Below are positions 1 through 9,200 of a stretch of DNA of 64,000 nucleotides, piece after piece (within the stretch, counting starts at the first letter, position 1; each line of letters begins with the position of its first letter). The stretch covers positions 4,898,001-4,962,000 of the forward strand of contig NZ_LT670819.1 of assembly GCF_900129855.1 (NCBI RefSeq), given 5' to 3'. The DNA comes from Streptomyces sp. 3214.6 (GTDB lineage: Bacteria > Actinomycetota > Actinomycetes > Streptomycetales > Streptomycetaceae). The translations under genes and the position numbers were made by a program. The notes under the pieces are model-generated. The model was not told the DNA's origin. It worked only from the letters and a program-made list of their open reading frames with translations, and ran no database searches.

Positions 1-2
1 TG

Positions 3-1784
3 CGCCGCTATCTGGGCGTGGCCGCCGCGCCACCGTCCGACCGGCTGCTGCGCCCTCTGGTGGAGGCGGACCGCTCGGCACGCGTCCTTGCGGCGGGCCG
101 CAGGGTGTGGAGCCTGGCGGTACCGATCGCCCTCGCCCTGTGCGGCTTCCTGCTCGGGGCCTGGCTGATCGTCAGCGAGTACTTCTACGACGGTCCGGTC
201 ATGGAACTGCTGCCGGACCTCTACTCCTCCTTGGACCAGTTTCTCGGCGGGGACGGCTGGTACGACCAGGGCAGCGATTACTGCGCCTCCTGGTCCCTGC
301 TGACCGGATGCGAGGCGGACGCCGAGCCCTGGTGGAACGGCGTCGATGCGGGGCCGCTCTTCGGGTTCGCCCTTGCGCTGCCCGTGGCGGCGTGGCGTCT
401 ACGGCGCGCGGCGTTGCGGAGTTTCGCCCTCTGGGCACGGCAGGAGCCTCCCCTGCCGGCCTGCCTGGACGCGCTCGCCGCCTGCCGCGACATGTTGCGG
501 GCGTCGGCGACGCCCCCGGAAGCCACCGTCCTCGACCTGCGCGTCGCCGAACTCCGCGCCGCGCTCAGGGACTTCGCCCAGGACGGCCTCCCCGTCGACG
601 AGGACCGGCGGGCCGAACTGGAGGCGCACACCGTGCGCGTGGCCGCGACCCTGGCCGAGGCGTCGGGGCAGGTCCTGCGCGACGGGACCACGGCGCTGGC
701 CGCGCTCACCGCTCTGCTGGCCACCGTTCAGGACCGGCTGCACGCCGGCCGGTGGTTCGTCCTGCTGGAACCCGCCCAGCTCCTCCCCGCGCCCACGCCC
801 CCGCCCGGTCCGGGCCCCGCGCCCGCGCCGGCGGCCGCCCCCGTCGGCGAGACGAGCCGCTGGCAGCGTCACATGTGGGTCGCCACGGCGATGCCGACGA
901 TTCCGGCCGTGCTGGCGCTCGTCTTCACCGCCGTGACGATCACTCAGGCCGACGAGACGCTCGGTCTCACCAGGCGCGAGCAGGTGGCCACCACCTACAG
1001 CGACACCGTGGACAGCCTGGGAGACGACTCGATCGACGTCAGGATCAGCAGCATCTACGCCCTTCAGCGCATCATGCGGGATTCGCCGAGCGAACAGCCC
1101 GCGATCGTCAAGATACTGGCCGCCTACGTCAGGCAGCACGCGAAGATGCCCGCCCAGAAGACCGCGAACAGCCTGCGCAAGAACCCGAAGACCCGCCCTA
1201 CCGAGGACGTGGCGGCCGCTCTCGAGGTGCTGGGGTCGCGCACACAGGTGGTGACCGGGGAGTCCTACATCAACCTGCGCGAGACCTTCCTGGTGGGCGC
1301 CGACCTTGCCGGTCTGAACTTCACGGACGCGGACATGCGGGACGCCGATCTGAGCCGGGCCGATCTGCGCGGAGGCGTCTTCGACACCGTCTGGTTCGAC
1401 AAGGCCCGGATGGAGGGGGCCCTGTTGAGTTCCGCCACGTTCCTCCACGCTCAGTTCACCGAGACCGACCTCACCGGCGCCTGGCTGGACGGCGCGCAGT
1501 TCAACGCCGCGCTACTGACCAGTGCCGTCCTGACCGGCGCGCAGGCGATGCCTGCAGACAACGGAGCCATCACCCAGTTCGACGGGGCCGACCTGGCAGG
1601 CGCAAACCTGTCGGGGGCGGACCTGACGAGCGCGTCCCTGACAGGTGCCAACCTCGGGAAGGACGAGACCCACCCGGCGGCGATCGTCGCGGGCACGAAC
1701 TTCACCGACGCCGACCTCACCGCCGCGCACCTCGAAGGCGTCGACCGGAGTGCGGCCGACTGGACGGACGCCGTTCTGCCGTGA
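3..1784 (+). CDS. Pentapeptide-repeat membrane protein (5' partial)
   Basis: About 590 residues are visible. A GTG lies at 18, but it has no ribosome site and the frame is open to the window edge, so the true start is probably outside the window. Hydrophobic segments near residues 31-52, 112-128 and 288-308 (numbered from GTG18) indicate a membrane protein. A Pro/Ala-rich linker covers about 255-276. The last 160 residues carry A(D/N)LXX pentapeptide repeats (for example ADLSRADLRGG and GANLSGADL), which form a right-handed quadrilateral beta-helix in known family members. Such helices are usually protein-interaction modules, so the biochemical role is unknown. No partner is evident beside it; the next gene converges from the opposite strand. 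Confidence 0.8.
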   Translation, partial: RRYLGVAAAPPSDRLLRPLVEADRSARVLAAGRRVWSLAVPIALALCGFLLGAWLIVSEYFYDGPVMELLPDLYSSLDQFLGGDGWYDQGSDYCASWSLLTGCEADAEPWWNGVDAGPLFGFALALPVAAWRLRRAALRSFALWARQEPPLPACLDALAACRDMLRASATPPEATVLDLRVAELRAALRDFAQDGLPVDEDRRAELEAHTVRVAATLAEASGQVLRDGTTALAALTALLATVQDRLHAGRWFVLLEPAQLLPAPTPPPGPGPAPAPAAAPVGETSRWQRHMWVATAMPTIPAVLALVFTAVTITQADETLGLTRREQVATTYSDTVDSLGDDSIDVRISSIYALQRIMRDSPSEQPAIVKILAAYVRQHAKMPAQKTANSLRKNPKTRPTEDVAAALEVLGSRTQVVTGESYINLRETFLVGADLAGLNFTDADMRDADLSRADLRGGVFDTVWFDKARMEGALLSSATFLHAQFTETDLTGAWLDGAQFNAALLTSAVLTGAQAMPADNGAITQFDGADLAGANLSGADLTSASLTGANLGKDETHPAAIVAGTNFTDADLTAAHLEGVDRSAADWTDAVLP

Positions 1785-1831
1785 CACGGGTGAGGGGCCC
1801 GCGTCCGTCCGGGCCCCTCCGCTGCCATCCC

Positions 1832-3175
1832 TCAGGACAGCACGCCCGCGCCCGTCGTCGTCGCCAGCGACGTCGGCAGGTTCTTGGCCGAGGTCTCCAG
1901 GCCGGCCGTCAGGGTCGGCGTCCAGTTGACGGTCGTCTTCAGGTCCTTGGACGAGGCGGCGTTGTACGCGGCGACGACGTCCGTGACCGTGCCGTTGACG
2001 AGGTTGCCGCCGCCCTTGACCGCGCCGGTGCCGTCGCCGCTGAGCAGCTTGGCGACCTTGCCGCCCGTCGGCAGCTTCCAGTAGTTGTCCTCCGCGACGA
2101 CCTGGGCCTTGGCGCGGGAGTTGATGCTGTACTGCGTCGCGTAGCCGTTGAGGGTCGTGACGTCGTAGAAGTTGTTGTAGATGTGGACCTGGCCGACACG
2201 GGCCAGCGGGGCGCGCTGGACGATGCCCTTCCAGATGTTGTGGTGGATGGAGACGCGCAGCTTGCCCGCGGGCTCGCTGTCGCTGCTGCCGATGAGCATC
2301 GTCTTGTCGTGGTTGGTGAACTGGTTGCGGGACACCGTCACCAGGTCGGAGCTCTTGGTGATGTCGAGCGCGCCGTCGTGGATCTGGTACTCGCGGCCGT
2401 AGTACTTCGGGTTGACGCTGTCGAAGTGGGCGGCGTCGGTGAACGTGTTGTGGTCGGCCCAGACGTGGCTCGCGCCGCGCAGGGTGACGGAGTCGTAGTT
2501 GGAGTTCCAGTTGCCCTTGTCGCCGTCGGTCGGGTCCCACTGCGGGAAGCAGTCCTCGGTGGCGGAGAAGTTCAGGTTGCGGACGATGACGTTGTCCACG
2601 TTCTGGATCTGGAGCATGCCGCCGGAGATGCCCGCCTTGGTGCCGGGGACGCCGACGACCGTCGTGTTGGCGGGAACCTTGAAGACGACGTTCTTCGCCT
2701 GCTTCGTCTGCGCGGCGGCACGGGCCTTCTCCTGGGTTCCGGAGGGCAGCTTCGACCGGCCGTAGGTGGCGGGGTCGTACGCCTTGAGGTACGAGGAGAG
2801 GGAATAACCGGTTCCTGCCGCGTAGCTCGCGCAGGTCAGCTTCTTGCCGGCGTCGTCGGAGTTGGCGTCGATCGTGCCCTTGATCTTGATGATCCGGGGG
2901 GCGGTGTCGGACACCGAACCCAGCGCCTTCACCAGCTGGGCGCGGGTGGAGACGGTGAAGGTGTGCGCGGCGTCGGCCTTGGAGCCACCGGTCGTGCCCG
3001 TGCCGGAGGAGGCCCAGCCGTCCTTGGCGGCGAGCGTCTGGTGGTACAGGTCGACGGTCCCGGCGTTGGCGTTCATCACGACGACGCCCGCGCCGACGCC
3101 CGCGGCCACGACGGCGGCGGAGACGACGAGGGTGCGGCGCGAGCGGAGGGACCGGCGGTGGGAGGGAGCTGCCAC
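1832..3175 (-). CDS. Secreted pectate lyase, PL1 family
   Basis: This 447-residue extracellular enzyme should cleave alpha-1,4-polygalacturonate by beta-elimination during growth on plant material. The first 39 residues are an Arg-rich n-region followed by a long Ala/Val hydrophobic stretch ending in NANA, a Sec-type signal or anchor. The parallel beta-helix carries the PL1 signatures VWADHNTF and AHFDSVNPKYYGREYQIHDG, the calcium-binding and active-site strand, and RAPLARVGQVHIYNNFY, the conserved R-x-P...R and xHxxNN segment. The start is GTG at 3175, preceded by AAGGA with good spacing. It is a single gene with no sugar-transport partner next to it. The family call is firm; substrate preference (pectate or pectin) cannot be settled by eye. 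Confidence 0.92.
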   Translation of the reverse strand: MAAPSHRRSLRSRRTLVVSAAVVAAGVGAGVVVMNANAGTVDLYHQTLAAKDGWASSGTGTTGGSKADAAHTFTVSTRAQLVKALGSVSDTAPRIIKIKGTIDANSDDAGKKLTCASYAAGTGYSLSSYLKAYDPATYGRSKLPSGTQEKARAAAQTKQAKNVVFKVPANTTVVGVPGTKAGISGGMLQIQNVDNVIVRNLNFSATEDCFPQWDPTDGDKGNWNSNYDSVTLRGASHVWADHNTFTDAAHFDSVNPKYYGREYQIHDGALDITKSSDLVTVSRNQFTNHDKTMLIGSSDSEPAGKLRVSIHHNIWKGIVQRAPLARVGQVHIYNNFYDVTTLNGYATQYSINSRAKAQVVAEDNYWKLPTGGKVAKLLSGDGTGAVKGGGNLVNGTVTDVVAAYNAASSKDLKTTVNWTPTLTAGLETSAKNLPTSLATTTGAGVLS

Positions 3176-3376
3176 GGGGGATCCTTACGGGGGAGGAGCG
3201 GGCTTACGACGTGTCAGTGGTCGCCGTCGGGTGAAGAGTTGCCGCTCGTCGAGGATTCTCTCTCCGGCCCCGCGCGTCACCCGAACAAACGTCTTCACGA
3301 TTCCCCCACCTGCCCCTTAAGGTGCCGCGAGGGGGGCAAACGCCGTCCATGGGGACGAAATTGGGGGGGACCGTCC

Positions 3377-3761
3377 ATGGCGCTCTTCGGGAACGCGCAT
3401 CCGATCGACGCCGGTCAGGCGCAGCAGGACTACGCGCGTCTGCTGGGCCAGGGCGAGCACGTACAGGCCGCCTACCTGCTGATCCGCGACACCATCATGT
3501 TCACGGACCGGCGGCTGATCCTGGTCGACAAGCAGGGGATCACCGGCAAGAAGACGGAGTACCACTCCATCCCGTACCGCAGCATCACCCTCCCCCAGAG
3601 GGGGGACCCCCATCGCGGTGGAGACCGCCGGCACCTTCGACCTGGACGCCGAGCTGAAGATCTGGGTCTCCGGCTCGTCGGTGCCGATCGAGAAGACGTT
3701 CACGAAGGGCGTGGACATCTACGAGGTGCAGGCGATCCTGACGCAGTTCGTGGCGAAGTAA
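3377..3761 (+). pseudogene. PH-domain (YokE-like) protein gene, frameshifted
   Basis: The N-terminal part reads MALFGNAHPIDAGQAQQ... through a typical bacterial PH fold (VDKQGITGKKTEYHSIPYRS). After codon 'SIT' near 3589 the frame is lost. The expected C-terminal half (VETAGTFDLDAELK... KTFTKGVDIYEV... TQFVAK, TAA at 3759-3761) resumes in another frame from about 3615. Between the halves lies a GC-rich segment, CTCCCCCAGAGGGGGGACCC, whose net length (about 22 nt) gives a +1 shift. The intact family is about 125 residues and of unknown function, and is common in Streptomyces. Either the gene is inactivated, or the junction hides a sequencing error or programmed frameshift. The ATG at 3377 follows a G-run ribosome site. 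Confidence 0.75.
3590..3613. repeat. Short GC-rich insertion with self-complementary arms
   Basis: The segment CTCCCCCAGAGGGGGGACCC, followed by CCAT, interrupts the PH-domain gene. CCCCC and GGGGG arms can pair around AGA. From memory, similar C-run/G-run palindromic elements are scattered in Streptomyces genomes, which suggests a small mobile or repeated element. No target duplication can be proven here. Confidence 0.45.
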
Positions 3762-3789
3762 CACCGCCGGGGGCTGCTACGACTACGGG

Positions 3790-4467
3790 GTGGACCTTCT
3801 CCAACCCCATCTGCGGCTCCTCGCCGAGGTTTTCGACGCGGCCACGCCCACGGCCTCGTGGGCGCTGGCCGGCGGTTACGCCCTCCAGGCGCACGGGCTG
3901 CTTCAACGCCCGCACGGCAACGTGGACTTGGCGACGGAGAGCGCGGAGCCGATGCCCCAACTCGCCGAGACGCTGAGCGCCGCGCTCACCTCCGGGGACC
4001 GTCACGAGGCGACACTCCAGGACACGGACCTACTGTTCGCACACCTGACCGTACGGGACCGCACCGGCGACACGATCCTCCATCTGGCCCTGCACAAGGA
4101 AACCTTTTGGAGCCCGCCCGTCCCGACGTCGTACGGGCCCACGCTCAGCCTCCAGGACGCGGTGGGCACGAAGATCCGGGCGCTGTACGACCGCGGGCTG
4201 GCCGTCGACCTGATCGACGCGCGGGCCGCGGCCGCCCGCTTCACCCACCCCGACCTGGAGGAACTGGCCCGCCGCCATGCCCGCGACGACTTCGACCTGC
4301 CCACCTTCCAGACCCGGCTGGAGGGCACCGACCACTACCCGGACACCGCGTTCACGGAGTACGGCCTGACGGAACCCGACATCGCCGAGCTGCGGGCCTG
4401 GGCCCAGTCCTGGTCGACGGACATCGCGGAACGCCTGCTGGAGGAGGGGGCGTCACCGGACGAGTGA
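3790..4467 (+). CDS. AbiEii/AbiGii-like nucleotidyltransferase
   Basis: This 225-residue cytosolic protein has the start of a nucleotidyltransferase fold: WALAGGYALQAHG (Gly28-Gly29) followed by NVDLATE with Asp46. It fits the AbiEii/AbiGii 'toxin' family, whose proven members transfer nucleotides to RNA. The second acidic residue of the usual DxD/DLD pair is Ala48 here, so activity is uncertain. LSLQDAVGTKIRALYDRGLAVDLID matches the conserved helical segment (K-x-x-A-L-x-x-R-x-x-x-D-x-x-D) of the family. The start is a GTG 29 nt after the broken PH gene. No antitoxin-type partner (AbiEi-like) is adjacent, so it looks like an orphan or housekeeping member rather than a complete toxin-antitoxin pair. 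Confidence 0.7.
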   Translation: MDLLQPHLRLLAEVFDAATPTASWALAGGYALQAHGLLQRPHGNVDLATESAEPMPQLAETLSAALTSGDRHEATLQDTDLLFAHLTVRDRTGDTILHLALHKETFWSPPVPTSYGPTLSLQDAVGTKIRALYDRGLAVDLIDARAAAARFTHPDLEELARRHARDDFDLPTFQTRLEGTDHYPDTAFTEYGLTEPDIAELRAWAQSWSTDIAERLLEEGASPDE

Positions 4468-4664
4468 GACGCCCTCTGGCCAGCAGCGTGATCATGAACC
4501 CCATGGAACCCCGGTTTCCGAGAAGGGTGACGCCCGAGCGATTCCCCTCCGCCGCACACCGTCGGCCCGGCGCGCTACCGTAGCCCGGACGTGTGGTGAC
4601 CTGTCGTCAAACTCAGGATGAGCAGGGCGCGTTGGGGAGCGGACGCATTGGGGGGTGCGCCGGC

Positions 4665-5261
4665 ATGCGGATCGGCATCATGGGGGGAACGTTCGATCCG
4701 ATACACCACGCCCATCTCCACAACGCCGCCATGGCCGCCGCCGCGTGCGGCCTCGACCACGTCGTGCTGGTGCCCACCGGCGAGCCCTGTCACAAGGATC
4801 CGCGCGGGGTGTCGCCGTCCACCGACCGGTTCACCATGGCGGAGATCGCCTGCCGGCCCGACCCGCTGCTCTCCGTCAGCCGGCTGGAGGTCGACCGGCC
4901 GGGGCCGAGTTACACCGTGCCCACGCTCCGGGAGCTGCGCCGCACGCTCGGGCCCGCCGCCGAGCTGTTCCTCATCGTCGGAACCGACACCGCCGAGGGA
5001 ATGGCGCAGTGGTACCAGGCCGAGGCGATACCCCGGCTGGCCCGGCTGATCGTCGTCGGACGGGCCGACCACGTGCCGGACCCCGCCCGACTGCCCCGCT
5101 CCGGGACGTACGATCCCGTTCCCGCGTCGCCATGGCGGATCTCCTCCACCCAGATACGCGCCCGCGTACGTGACCGCCGCCCCGTCCGCTACCTGGTCCC
5201 GGACGGCGTCGCCGCGTACATCGCCGAGCGCGGCCTCTACGTCGGCCGGCCCGGCGGCTGA
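4665..5261 (+). CDS. Nicotinate/nicotinamide-nucleotide adenylyltransferase paralogue (NadD-like)
   Basis: This 198-residue enzyme is predicted to join ATP and nicotinate or nicotinamide mononucleotide to give NaAD/NAD. MGGTFDPIHHAHL is the nucleotidyltransferase H-x-x-H signature and WRISSTQIRARV is the distal ISSTxIR motif; FLIVGTDTAEGMAQWYQAE is the conserved central segment. The ATG at 4665 is preceded by a G-run. It is not in the obg-proA-rsfS context expected of the primary Streptomyces nadD, so it is probably a second copy. Its last 25 nt overlap, tail to tail, the end of the SIR2-like gene, and the next gene encodes an ADP-ribosylglycohydrolase fusion. The three share a NAD/ADP-ribose theme. 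Confidence 0.87.
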   Translation: MRIGIMGGTFDPIHHAHLHNAAMAAAACGLDHVVLVPTGEPCHKDPRGVSPSTDRFTMAEIACRPDPLLSVSRLEVDRPGPSYTVPTLRELRRTLGPAAELFLIVGTDTAEGMAQWYQAEAIPRLARLIVVGRADHVPDPARLPRSGTYDPVPASPWRISSTQIRARVRDRRPVRYLVPDGVAAYIAERGLYVGRPGG

Positions 5262-6085
5262 GCCGGTGCCGCCAGTCTCGCCAGTTCCGTCAGGCCCGCG
5301 TCGGACTCGGTGACCGGGACGACCAGAGCGGCGCGGGCCCGCATCACGCGCAGCGCCGGGTCCGTCGGGGGACCGCACTGGAGCCAGAACGTGCGCCGGC
5401 CGGGGTGTGCGGTCCGCTCCAGGGCCTGGCGCAGGGGGATGTCCCAGCTCGCCGACCAGCCGCAGACCAGCAGATCGCAGTGGTCCAGCACGGTCTGGAG
5501 GAAGGTCTCGATGACGGGGTGATAGGTGGCGAAGCCGCACGAGGTGTCGCGGATGCGGATGTCGAGGTAGTCGCCGTGGAGTTTGACCAGCTCGCAGACG
5601 TGCGCGAGGGTCTCGTCGGCGGCGAGGCGCTGCGTGGCCGCCGCGATCCCCTCGAGTTCCAGGGCGACCTCGACGCGCACCCCCGCCTCGCCGAGCGCCG
5701 TTTCCAGCAGGCGGTCGAAGTTGGTCGTCAGGACGGGGCCGCGCAGGTGGCCGGCGGCGACCAGCGAGGCCAGGGCGCGGTGGGCGGGTGTGGGGCGCGT
5801 GGGGCCGCCGTCGGGCTGCCGGTCGAAGTGGCTGGTCGGGAGGGCGAGGGTGTCGTGGGAGACGTCGCCTTCGCTCTGCAGCATGCGGATGTAGTTGGGG
5901 AACGCGCCGTGCCGACCGAGATACCAGGCGACGGGGTCCCCGTCGATCACCTCGCCGTGCCGCGCGGCGATCCCCCTGAGCAACTCCTGCCCGGTCGACA
6001 CCCCCGCCGACGCGGACACCCCCGCCCCGGCCAACACCGCCACCGGCCTTCGGCACTCGGCGATTCCCCGCACCAACAGCCCCAT
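5237..6085 (-). CDS. SIR2-like NAD-binding protein
   Basis: The product is 282 residues from ATG 6085, or 304 from GTG 6151; neither has a strong ribosome site. SIR2 fold signatures are present: VAVLAGAGVSASAGVS (NAD-binding GAG, residues 20-22), LTTNFDRLLE (TxNxD, 120-124), ELVKLHGDY (catalytic-type His170) and LLVCGWSASWD (about 206-215). Related SIR2-like proteins are either protein deacylases or NAD-depleting effectors in phage defence. The lack of clear zinc-binding Cys pairs and the TNFDRLLE form favour the SIR2_2/defence-type group. It lies 145 nt downstream of, and co-oriented with, the P-loop/TPR/ADP-ribosylglycohydrolase gene, so the two probably share a transcript. The N-terminal extension is repetitive (GVPGIPDVPGIPDS) and poorly defined. 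Confidence 0.82.
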   Translation of the reverse strand: MGLLVRGIAECRRPVAVLAGAGVSASAGVSTGQELLRGIAARHGEVIDGDPVAWYLGRHGAFPNYIRMLQSEGDVSHDTLALPTSHFDRQPDGGPTRPTPAHRALASLVAAGHLRGPVLTTNFDRLLETALGEAGVRVEVALELEGIAAATQRLAADETLAHVCELVKLHGDYLDIRIRDTSCGFATYHPVIETFLQTVLDHCDLLVCGWSASWDIPLRQALERTAHPGRRTFWLQCGPPTDPALRVMRARAALVVPVTESDAGLTELARLAAPAQPPGRPT

Positions 6086-6230
6086 GGAGTCGGGGATCCC
6101 AGGCACATCGGGGATCCCGGGCACCCCAGCTGCCTCAGGCACCCCGGTCACAACCGCCGACCCCCGTCCGGCGACCGCTCCCGTAACCCGCCCCTCGCCC
6201 GCACGAACCGCCTGTTCACGAACCGCCTGT

Positions 6231-9200
6231 TCACGAACCCCCCGCTCCCGTTCCCGACCGATACGCCCCGCGTCGTGCCCCCGCCAACCCGCCGGCCAGG
6301 CGTTCCGCTTCCGGCTCCTCCTCGAAGCGGACCAGCGGCCACCAGGGCAGGTCCGTCGCTGCCTCCGGGGCGCGGCCGCCCAGGATGCCGCCGGCCAGGG
6401 CCGCCACCGTGTCCGTGTCGCCGCCGAGGAGGACGGCCCGCAGCAGGGCGTCGGACAGGGTCTCGCCTGCCGCCGCCTCCGCGAGGACGTGGGCCACCGC
6501 CGCGATCGTCTCCCCCGCCGCGAGGCCGATGCCCTCGGCCGGTGGTCGCCAGCGGCCGTCCAACGCGTCGAGGAACTCGCGTACGCCGGCCGCGCCGGTG
6601 AAGTGACCGAGGGCCCACTCGGCCTCCTCACGGCCGGCGTCCAGGACGGCGTCCAGGCGTACGGACTCCACGGACCAGGCGGCCAGCGCGGCCATCACAC
6701 AGGCCGCGGCGATGGACTCCTCGTCGGTGTGCGTCGCCCTGGCCAGCGCTACGGCGTGGCGGCGACGCAGGTCGGGACGCGAGACGGGGACGGCCCAGCC
6801 CACCGGCAGGACGCGCATCGCCGCGCCGTTGGTACCGCGTCGGCCGGACGGCGCCGACCGAGGAGGGCGGCCGGTGGCGCGGAAGTGGTCCAGGGCCGCC
6901 GTCGTCGTGGGGCCGATGCCGCGCATGCCGGCCGCGGCCCGCTCGGCGAGCAGCGCGAGAAACCCCTCCGGGGAGACCCTGGACGCCCCGGCGGCCGCTG
7001 CGGCGCCCCCGTCGGCGACGTCCACCAGGTAGCCCGCCACCAGCAGCGTCTGCTCGGTGTCGTCCGAGGTGCAGCCGCGCGGCCAGTCGCCCTCCCACTC
7101 CGCGGCCGGCAACTCCGCCACCCGGGCCCGGTCGATCGTCGACGGATGCTTCCCCTCCCACGGCACGCCCAGCGCGTCCCCCGCCGCGAACGCGCGCAGG
7201 GCACCCGCGACCCGGCGGGCGTCGGGCGGACAGACCTCGGGGCAACGCAGGTAGAGGCTGCGGAAGCTGTCGCGTTCGATGGCCTGACGAACCTCCTCCA
7301 CGGTGGCCAGCCACGCCGCGTCGCCACCCCCGCCGCGGACGCGCTGCACACGGGACTTCGTGATCCGGCCGTGGACGACGTCGTAGGGCACGCCGAGCCG
7401 CTCGAACTCGCTCAGGGCCTGCTCGGCGAGCCGCTCCGCGTCGGCGAGCCGGCCGTCGAGGACGGCGGCCTCGGCGCGACCGCGTGCCGTCTTGGCGAGC
7501 AGGAGCTCCTCGCCCAGGTCGCGGGCGGCGACGGCCGCCTCGGTGAAGTAGCGCTCCGCCTCGGCGGGCTGCGCCAGCTGGAGCGCGGCGAGACCGAGCC
7601 CGTTCGTGGCATGGGCGGCGCCCCGGGCGTCCGCTATGGCACGGCGGATCCGCAGCGCGTCGCCCTGCCCCGCGCGGGCGTCCAGCGGACGGTCGTCCGC
7701 CTCGGCGACGACGGCCTCGTCCACCCGCAGGTTGGCGTGGCTCACCGGGTCCCACTCCGCCTCGGGCAGACTTTCGAGCTGCTCGCGCGCGAGTCGCAGC
7801 TGCTCCTTCGCCTCGTCCATCCCGCCGGAGAAGAACTCCAGCTCGGCGCGGAGGACGTGCCAGCGGCAGAGCTGGTTGGGATCGCCGCCGTTGCCACCGT
7901 TGTTGCCGTTGTCGCCGTTGTCGCCGTTGTTGCCGTCGTCCTCGCCGCCCAGGAGGCGCAGGCCCTCCTCCGTCATCGTCCGGCCCTCGTCGAACCTGCC
8001 CAGGAACAGGCGGAGTTCGGCCGCCCGGTAGAGGATCGGCAGGCGGGCCGCGTCGCCGTCGGCCGTCCGGGTCAGCGCCTCGGCGGAGCAGTCCATCGCC
8101 TTGTCGAAGTCGCCGCGCACGAACGCGAGGTCGGCCCTCAGCAGGAGTGCGTGGGCGCCGTCCTGGGGGAGGCCGGCCAGCACCTGTTCGGCCTGTTCCC
8201 AGTGGCCGAGCGCGATCTCGCCCTTGGCGAGAAGGTAGGCGCAGGCCTGGGCCAGCGGCCCCGGCGCCGGTTCCAGGCTGCCGTGCAGGACGATCAGGGC
8301 CCGGCAGCGGTCGAAGCGGCTGGTGGCCAGCGCGCGCTCCATCTCCGTACGCCACTCGCGCATGCCCTCGGCCGCGTCCAGCCTGCCGCGGTGGTAGATG
8401 CGCTCCAGCCGTGCGGTGAAGTCGTCGGCGGGCATGGCGCCATAGTAGGCAGCCAGGGTGGCGTGGGCCTGGGAACTCGCCCCGGCGTCGATCCGCGACA
8501 GCGCCCTGCGCAACAGCGCGTGCACGGCGAACCGTCCGGCCGAGCCCTCCTCCCGGTAGGGGGTCACGAACGAGAAACCGGTGACCCGGCGGAATATCGC
8601 CGTCGAGGTCGGGAAGTCCAGCCGGCTGCCCAGGTGGTCGAAGATCTCCCGGTCGAAGGAGCGGGCGGCGGCGACCGCGAGAACCGCCTCGACGACGTCG
8701 GGCCCGACCCTGGACAGCAGCCGTGCCGCCAACTCCCGTTCCTTGGCGAGGAGTTCACGGGTGTTCGCGAGTTCCGCGGCGCGCAACGGGTGGCCCTCGG
8801 CCGCCGCGGCCAGCGCCACGTCCGCGCACAGCGCGAGCACGAGCGGGTGCACCTGGTCCGGTTCGACGGACGCGTACCCGACGAGCGCCGCGCGCAGCTC
8901 GGGATCGTCGACGCCGGACTCGGCCAGATAGCGGTCGGCGAAGCCGGCGTGCAGCGGACCCAGCGGGACGAGTTCGACGTACTCCTCGGGGATCGGGTCG
9001 AGGAACGCCTCGTGCCAGCGCGGCGGGGTGCGCCCGGCCATCACCACCATGACGCCGTCGCCCAGCGGCAGATTGCCGAGCAGGGTCCGGATCCAGCGGG
9101 GTCCCGCGGTGTCGACGAGGAGGGGATGGCCGGTTTGGGCGACCTCGCCCGCGAACGCCTCATACGTGTCGAAGAGCAGCGCGATCCGCTGCGGGCCGCG

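Noticed and set aside
107..3976. Very long open frame on the plus strand across the first 4 kb
   Set aside because: It crosses the pentapeptide-repeat and pectate lyase genes in the wrong frame with Arg/Pro/Gly-rich nonsense. Only its 3' part holds the real N-terminal half of the PH-domain gene.
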